A DNA stretch of 64,000 nt, taken from Filimonas lacunae (GTDB lineage: Bacteria; Bacteroidota; Bacteroidia; Chitinophagales; Chitinophagaceae). The notes under the pieces are model-generated. The model was not told the DNA's origin. It did not search any database and saw only the letters and a list, made by a program, of their open reading frames with translations. The position numbers were made by a program, and so were the translations under genes. Each line of letters begins with the position of its first letter. The stretch's first letter is position 1. Positions 58,802 through 64,000 of this stretch are shown here, in pieces. The stretch lies in NCBI RefSeq assembly GCF_002355595.1, contig NZ_AP017422.1, positions 1,612,001-1,676,000 of the forward strand, given 5' to 3'.

Positions 58802-61279
58802 TTATTGTACGTTCCATTGTAATTGTCCTTCCGCATCCAGCGATACCACTATGGTATGGCCTTTCTGTACTTCTTCATTCACTATCATCCTGGATATAGG
58901 CCGGCTAAGTTGCGAACGGATAACGCCGCTGATTTGTCTGGCACCGTACTGTGGAGAGAATCCGCTTAATGCCAGTTGTTTGCGGGCATCATCGGTAATG
59001 TTTAACGCAATGCCCAGGCGGTGCAGCGGGTTTAGCAGGGAAGTCAGCTGTATGTTGAATATGTTTACGGCCATGGCTTCATTGACAGGTGCAAATGGAA
59101 GTATTTCTGTAATACGGGCCAGGAACTCCGGGCGGAAGTTGCGGGCCATTATATCCATCAGCTCGCGTGAAGTAGGGATAACCTGCTGTTCAAACTTCTC
59201 TACTATAAACTGGCTGCCTATATTGGAAGTAAACAGTATAAGGGCATTGCTGAAATCACCTTCTTTGCCCAGCTTATCTGTTACCTTGCCTTCATCCATA
59301 ATTTGTAAAAACACATCAAATACAGAAGGATGTGCTTTTTCAATTTCGTCGAACAGCACCACAGAATAAGGCTGACGGCGAATTTTGTTCACCAGCATAC
59401 CACCTTCTTCATAGCCTACATAGCCGGGAGGAGCACCGTATAACAACGCTGCGGAATGCTCTTCTTTAAACTCAGACATATCAAAGCGGATCATGGCTTT
59501 TTCATCATTGAACAGCAACTCGGCAATAGACTTGGCCAGTTCTGTTTTACCGGTACCGGTTGGGCCCAGTAAGAAGAAGGAACCGATAGGCTGGCCGGGT
59601 TTATGAATACCGCTTCTGCTTTGTACAATGGCATCGCTCAGCACTTTTAAAGCATGATCCTGACCCACTACACGGCGTTGCAGCGCGGTTTCCATGTTCA
59701 GTAGTTTTTCCTTTTCTTTCGCCTGTATTTTGCCAATAGGGATATTGGTTTTGGCCGCCATTACTGCTGCCAGCTCCTGCTTGCCCACCGTATCTCTTTT
59801 GATCTCTTTTAAGGTATCCAGTTCGGCAAAGGTTTTTTCGGTAAGTTGTTGCAGCTCGGCAACACTTTCTATGGCGCTGATATCAGGCTGCTCCTGCAGG
59901 CTGCCCCACAAAATAGGACTTACCATATTCTGCAACAGCTGGTAGTGCCATTTGTAATCTCTTAAAGAAGCCTGTTCCCCTTCGTTACTTTCAGCTTTGA
60001 GGGCTTCGTATTTGTCTTTCCATTGCTGCAATTCTTTGGCAGAGGTTTCGTCGAGCATGCGAATGGCCGACATGGTTCTGTCCAGCAGATCCAATGCTGC
60101 ATCGGGCAAGCACTTTTCTTTCAGGTATCTTTTAGAAAGGCGTACACATTCTGCAATAGCGTCTGGTGCAATTTTAATATGATGATGTGCTTCGTAACGG
60201 GGAATCAGGAATTCTATCATTTTATAGCAGGTGTCAGCATCCGGCTCGTAAATGGCCAGTACTTCAAACCTTCTGCTGAATGCCTGGTCAGGCTCTATAA
60301 TTTTTCTATGCTCTTCGCTGGTGGTGGCGCCAATCACCGTAATAGCACCTCTTGCCAGCTCGGGCTTCAACAGGTTGGCGGTGCCGCTGCCTAAGGCCCC
60401 TTTGCTGTCCAGAAGCTGGTGTATTTCGTCAATGAACAGGATGGCTTTGTCCAGCTTTTTCAGTTCGGTGATAATCTTTTTCAGGCGGTCTTCTACTTCG
60501 CCTTTATAAGAAGCGCCGGCCATCAGCGTACCCATGTCCAGTTCCAGCAGCACGGCGTGTTGTATATGCAATGGCACATTGCCGGCAATGATTTCATACG
60601 CCAAACCATCTACCAGGGCAGTTTTACCTACACCCGGTTCGCCGGTGATAATAACGTTGGGTTTGTTACGACGGCCCAATACTTCTATCAGCATGCGGGT
60701 TTCTTTCTCGCGGCCAATGATAGGGTCAATTGTTTTGCTTTGAGCCAGTGCGGTTTTGTTTACACAATATTTATGCAGCGCGCTATCGGATCCATAATGT
60801 TGTTCCGATTTACCGTTAACACCATTCAGTGGAGTGGCGTTGTTTTCGCTGGTGCCTTTCAGGCTGGCTATAATTTCGCCTTCGCGTAAGGGCAGCGATT
60901 TTAACTGTGCAGGTGTAAACACTACGTGGGGTTTAACCAGGGCAGTGAGCACGCACAGGGCGGTAACTTCATCCAGTCCCAGCTTTACACGTATATCATC
61001 TGCTTCTTCCAGTATATCTTCTATTTCAGGAGCTTGCTCTATGGTTTCGGGCAACGACATGGTAGAAGGGAAGTCTTCCATTCTTACTTCCGCCCATTCG
61101 ATAAAGTAGGCAGGATCTTTTTCCAGGGAATGTAAAAAATCGTGCAGCCCGGTTTCTTTGTGCATTAAGGCGCGCAGCAGGTGCGGAGCCCCATAGGTAG
61201 CATGGTAGTTTTCACGGGCAATAGCCTGTGCTATGTGGAGTACTTCTTTTACGGTGTCGTTGGCAAATAGGATATTCAT
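58802..61279 (-). CDS. tssH: T6SS AAA+ ATPase TssH/ClpV (subtype iii)
   Basis: An 825-residue Clp/Hsp100 protein. An N-terminal Clp-N pair (residues about 1-150) precedes two AAA+ modules: first Walker A in ITGEPGVGKTALVDGL with Walker B in ILFIDEIHQLL, and second Walker A in LLGPTGTGKTELAKSI with Walker B in SVVLFDEIEKAHPS; a ClpB-type C-terminal small domain follows. The middle domain is short, typical of ClpV. It disassembles the contracted TssBC sheath for reuse. The ATG is preceded by AAAAACACTTTC. Confidence 0.9.
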   Translation of the reverse strand: MNILFANDTVKEVLHIAQAIARENYHATYGAPHLLRALMHKETGLHDFLHSLEKDPAYFIEWAEVRMEDFPSTMSLPETIEQAPEIEDILEEADDIRVKLGLDEVTALCVLTALVKPHVVFTPAQLKSLPLREGEIIASLKGTSENNATPLNGVNGKSEQHYGSDSALHKYCVNKTALAQSKTIDPIIGREKETRMLIEVLGRRNKPNVIITGEPGVGKTALVDGLAYEIIAGNVPLHIQHAVLLELDMGTLMAGASYKGEVEDRLKKIITELKKLDKAILFIDEIHQLLDSKGALGSGTANLLKPELARGAITVIGATTSEEHRKIIEPDQAFSRRFEVLAIYEPDADTCYKMIEFLIPRYEAHHHIKIAPDAIAECVRLSKRYLKEKCLPDAALDLLDRTMSAIRMLDETSAKELQQWKDKYEALKAESNEGEQASLRDYKWHYQLLQNMVSPILWGSLQEQPDISAIESVAELQQLTEKTFAELDTLKEIKRDTVGKQELAAVMAAKTNIPIGKIQAKEKEKLLNMETALQRRVVGQDHALKVLSDAIVQSRSGIHKPGQPIGSFFLLGPTGTGKTELAKSIAELLFNDEKAMIRFDMSEFKEEHSAALLYGAPPGYVGYEEGGMLVNKIRRQPYSVVLFDEIEKAHPSVFDVFLQIMDEGKVTDKLGKEGDFSNALILFTSNIGSQFIVEKFEQQVIPTSRELMDIMARNFRPEFLARITEILPFAPVNEAMAVNIFNIQLTSLLNPLHRLGIALNITDDARKQLALSGFSPQYGARQISGVIRSQLSRPISRMIVNEEVQKGHTIVVSLDAEGQLQWNVQ

Positions 61280-61306
61280 GAAAGTGTTTTTATAAATTAC
61301 TCGCTT

Positions 61307-63718
61307 TTATTCAGTTTCTTCTTTTTGGTAAACACCTTGCGGCATTTGCTGCTGGTTCAGGTAATAGTAAAAGATATTGTTGTTATTGAATTTTACGTTA
61401 CTGCTGTTTTTGTTGTCCTGCATGGCATCGGCTGCATATTTAAAACTGTTGAACACGCGCAGTACTGTTTCCGGATTTCGTTTTTTCAATTTGCGCAACG
61501 GCGTGGTATTAAATAACGAATCGGCAGAAATAAAACCGGTATACAGGTACAGATTTTGCGCCAGCGTCATTCGCTTAATATTAAAAGGTGGTGTTATCTT
61601 ATTTACTTTCACATACTCCTGCACGTATGTCTTGTATCTGCGGCAGGCCTTTTTGGCATTGAAGTTTTCGCTGGCTGCCGTAATGCTATAGATCGTATAA
61701 AACTGATCCATCAGCTTATCGTATTCCGTTTCTGATAACAACACGCCGTAGTTAAGCAGGAAAGGTGTGTTGCGGTCATTGTTCACAGGCAGGGTATACG
61801 CTGGTATAAAATAATTGTTTTTGGCTCCGGCAAAGGCACGGGTAAACCCGGTGCTTAGTTGCAGGTTGCTGGCGTAGCTGGCAAAGGCAGGTTTTAAACT
61901 GGTGCTTTTAACGCCGATGGTATAAAAATATTCTTTCAGCTTAGTGCCCGTGATGTTGTTGTCACTGGCTACCTGCATCAGCAAGGTGTCAAAGTAATTT
62001 TTCAATACACCGGCAGGCATTATTTCGCCTTTTTTCGGAAACAATACCATCCCCTGTGTCATGCTTTTGCGGGGGTAGTCCATGGTGTAAATGCCGGAAT
62101 CGCCCGTGCGCATACTATAGGAAGGGTTGTAGATCACATCATTGATATCTACCAGCATTTCTTTCTTTAATTCAGCAATATTGGCGGCAGAGCTGGTTAC
62201 CAGTTTTTCGGCATCCAGTACAAAGTCGTTATAGGCATCGTTGCGTTTGCTCAGGCTTTGAAACATCAACAAACGGGCGCGTACCTGTGTGAGCTTGTTA
62301 ATGGTGTTGCCCATGGTAAAGCGATCTTCAATATTGCCGTTGCCGGTAGTGCCTATTACAATGATCATGTTGGTTTCGTTCTTGTACGGCATCAACAGGT
62401 TACAGGCGTCGGACAAGCCGCGGTACAAAGGCTGGTAAATATTTTCATCCGAACAGGTGGCCAGGTTCAGCTTCTGATCGAGATAGTATTCTACATCGGT
62501 AAAATTGTGGGTAAGGCCAAACACATTTTGAAAGGTGTCCAGGCGGCATTTGTTGTATTTATAAGTAACAGCGCCAAAGCGGTAGTTCTTTACCTGTGTG
62601 GCGGTGTCGAAATACATTTGCAGGTCTTGTATAATCGATTTGGCTAACGGAAAATACATGCGGTTGTTTACAGAAGCATCCAGCACAAACACCACATTTA
62701 TTTGCCGGAAGTTTTTCATAATCTGCAAATACTGGTGGTAGGTGATAGGGTTACCCAATACATTGTATACACTGTTTTTGGAATAATCCATGATGTTTTC
62801 GAGGTAACCCGTTTGTATGGTGGAGTCGCCCAGCAGCGGCCTGTTTTGTACCGGGTGAATGTTTTCGAAAAAGGTTCTGCCGGGTATTTCCGAACTGGTA
62901 AACAAGGGCTTGCCTTTTTGTGACAGGGCTACATCCTGGTTGGCATACAGTAGTCCTGTGCTATCGGCTGTAAGCGCTTCGGGGTTAAAGCTGAAAGCGC
63001 TGTTGGTGCCCCAGATGCTGATGGCGTCTTTATTAATCCAGCCCAGCATATTCTGTTTGGCGGTTTCTACAGTAATAGAAGGCTCTTTACCTATCAGGAA
63101 GCTTTTTTTATCTTCTGATTGTTTGTACAGGTATACCAGTGAGCCCGGGGCAATGTGAATGCCGTTGGGAGTTTGTAAAGAGGGCGAGCTGAATAATATC
63201 ATAGAATCGCCCAGTACATACCGGTTGGCATTGGCCAGTATATCACGGCCACTTAAATGTATAATAGCTTTAGCGGTAAAGCGGCTGCTGTTATCCGGCA
63301 GGGCTACCTGCCACAGTAATAATTTATCTTTTTTAATCCACCCGGTTGTTTTAGCGGTTTTACGGGGCAAACGGCCTTTGTTATTGGCAAGGTCTATATC
63401 TGCACTGTATTGCAGCAGCTTTACATATTGTGCGTTCTCTTCTACAATGTAAGCCGCATCCATAAAGCCCATCTTTTTCAGGGGCATGTTATTGGTAGGG
63501 CTTATGCAGGTGGTATTCAGTTCACGGTCCGAAAAGGCAATCCACCAGTCGCGCTGGTAAGGATAGCCGTTCAATAACGTGTAATTGTTTAAGGTGGTAT
63601 AATGGCTATCTGCAGGCGTTTTCTTTACCTTGATCTGTTTGCTTTGCAGCAAGGCACAGCCAGACAACATCCAGGTTGCCAGTAAACTCAGGCAGATAAA
63701 AGGGCGGGCAATGTTCAT
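61307..63718 (-). CDS. tssR: T6SS TssR-type lipoprotein with von Willebrand A-like domain
   Basis: An 803-residue lipoprotein (lipobox in TWMLSGCALLQ, Cys about residue 21). After an N-region with SH3-like repeats (KMGFMDAAYIVEENAQYVKL, RKTAKTTGWIKKDKLLLWQV, TAKQNMLGWINKDAISIW) comes a von Willebrand factor A-like domain about 340-500 (NVVFVLDASVNNRMYFPL, RFGAVTYKYNKCRLDTF, IIVIGTTGNGNIEDRF). The canonical MIDAS DxSxS is DASVN, with the last Ser replaced. The length and order identify TssR, found only in subtype iii systems, where it is thought to belong to the cell-envelope part of the machine. It lies 27 nt before clpV. Confidence 0.82.
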   Translation of the reverse strand: MNIARPFICLSLLATWMLSGCALLQSKQIKVKKTPADSHYTTLNNYTLLNGYPYQRDWWIAFSDRELNTTCISPTNNMPLKKMGFMDAAYIVEENAQYVKLLQYSADIDLANNKGRLPRKTAKTTGWIKKDKLLLWQVALPDNSSRFTAKAIIHLSGRDILANANRYVLGDSMILFSSPSLQTPNGIHIAPGSLVYLYKQSEDKKSFLIGKEPSITVETAKQNMLGWINKDAISIWGTNSAFSFNPEALTADSTGLLYANQDVALSQKGKPLFTSSEIPGRTFFENIHPVQNRPLLGDSTIQTGYLENIMDYSKNSVYNVLGNPITYHQYLQIMKNFRQINVVFVLDASVNNRMYFPLAKSIIQDLQMYFDTATQVKNYRFGAVTYKYNKCRLDTFQNVFGLTHNFTDVEYYLDQKLNLATCSDENIYQPLYRGLSDACNLLMPYKNETNMIIVIGTTGNGNIEDRFTMGNTINKLTQVRARLLMFQSLSKRNDAYNDFVLDAEKLVTSSAANIAELKKEMLVDINDVIYNPSYSMRTGDSGIYTMDYPRKSMTQGMVLFPKKGEIMPAGVLKNYFDTLLMQVASDNNITGTKLKEYFYTIGVKSTSLKPAFASYASNLQLSTGFTRAFAGAKNNYFIPAYTLPVNNDRNTPFLLNYGVLLSETEYDKLMDQFYTIYSITAASENFNAKKACRRYKTYVQEYVKVNKITPPFNIKRMTLAQNLYLYTGFISADSLFNTTPLRKLKKRNPETVLRVFNSFKYAADAMQDNKNSSNVKFNNNNIFYYYLNQQQMPQGVYQKEETE

Positions 63719-63743
63719 GTCTATCGCTTTATCAATACGGCTA

Positions 63744-64000
63744 TTACTTGCCTTGTTGTATCTCTACTTTTTTTACGCATTTCTGGTTATCGTCAAAACC
63801 ACATTTCACATTAAAAATGGTAATGCCTTTGTCAAACTGCAATCCCAGGCAGTAGCTATTAAAATCGTTGACCTTACTTCCGTTGACTTTAATAATGGCC
63901 TTTTCGTTCTGACACAGATAGGTAGCGAGCAGGTAGTTGTAATTAGCATTAAAACTGCTGCCGTTGGCTATTAACTGCAAATGCGTTTTAAAATCGTTGT
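63744..64000 (-). CDS. Partial gene upstream of tssR, possibly TssQ-like (5' end outside the window)
   Basis: The C-terminal 85 residues of a protein whose start is beyond 64000 (NDFKTHLQLIANGSSFNANY onward, ending KVEIQQGK). It has two Cys residues near its end (CGFDDNQKC) and looks soluble. The position, 25 nt before tssR on the same strand, fits TssQ or TssO of subtype iii systems, but the visible part is too short to decide. Confidence 0.5.
   Translation of the reverse strand, partial: NDFKTHLQLIANGSSFNANYNYLLATYLCQNEKAIIKVNGSKVNDFNSYCLGLQFDKGITIFNVKCGFDDNQKCVKKVEIQQGK

Noticed and set aside
60023-60394. Plus-strand frames across the clpV gene
   Set aside because: They overlap the strongly supported clpV reading frame and encode Cys/Phe/Gly-rich sequence without domain motifs, a typical antisense shadow.
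1-64000. tRNA, rRNA, CRISPR array or insertion-sequence ends
   Set aside because: No recognisable clover-leaf, rRNA core, regularly spaced short repeats or transposase with terminal inverted repeats was seen by reading; a dedicated scan could still find one.

Overview
The window reads as chromosomal DNA of a Bacteroidota bacterium, most likely family Chitinophagaceae (Chitinophaga, Filimonas or a close relative). The evidence is a type IX secretion C-terminal sorting tail, TonB-dependent receptors with carboxypeptidase-regulatory-like N-domains, A-rich rather than Shine-Dalgarno leaders, TAnnTTTG-type promoter elements and a subtype iii (Bacteroidota) type VI secretion system. No rRNA, tRNA, CRISPR array or complete insertion sequence was recognised.

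Left edge (1-8236): a truncated TPR sensor-kinase-like gene; an intact small antitoxin followed by the wreck of its PIN-domain toxin; a lipoprotein and two secreted proteins of unknown role; a DJ-1/PfpI-like protein divergent from a Crp/Fnr regulator with a perfect CRP-like palindrome between them; and a TonB-dependent siderophore receptor.

Siderophore locus (5840-22207): the receptor is divergent from an AraC-family regulator. After the regulator comes a co-directional operon: a lysine-hydroxylase-like Fe(II)/2-oxoglutarate oxygenase, two fused IucB-like GNAT acyltransferase domains, a PLP decarboxylase, two paralogous IucA/IucC NIS synthetases, a periplasmic prolyl-oligopeptidase-like protein, an IucD/SidA N-monooxygenase and a MATE exporter. 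Together these predict a hydroxamate siderophore built from N-hydroxylated, N-acylated cadaverine-like units joined by NIS synthetases, possibly C-hydroxylated on the diamine, with its own export, uptake and regulation.

Middle (22256-34243): an SH3-domain protein, a 1186-residue T9SS-exported GH128-type glycosidase with two tandem repeat domains, a retropepsin-like protease, an Rpn-family nuclease, an AXE1-type acetylesterase, a PAP2 phosphatase and a second siderophore receptor.

Signalling and enzyme modules (34620-50416): a TPR histidine kinase and an NtrC-family sigma-54 activator lie directly upstream of two TCCGA-N5-TCGGA sites 30 bp apart and a six-gene operon (2TM protein, cupin, carboxymuconolactone decarboxylase-like, alpha/beta hydrolase lipoprotein, double ABM-domain protein, DJ-1-like). 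Next is a reverse-strand operon of a small EamA transporter, an OmpR/CusS-type two-component pair and a DUF4198 protein, then GH43, SDR, J-domain/KTSC and esterase genes.

Right edge (50529-64000): a reverse-strand T6SS subtype iii operon, read from the window edge: partial gene, tssR, tssH (clpV), a LysM lytic transglycosylase, tssE, tssF, tssG, tssN, tssK, tssB, tssC. Hcp, VgrG, TssO, TssP and effectors are not in the window and are presumably beyond position 64000. Promoters, operators and product chemistry are inferences from sequence reading only.
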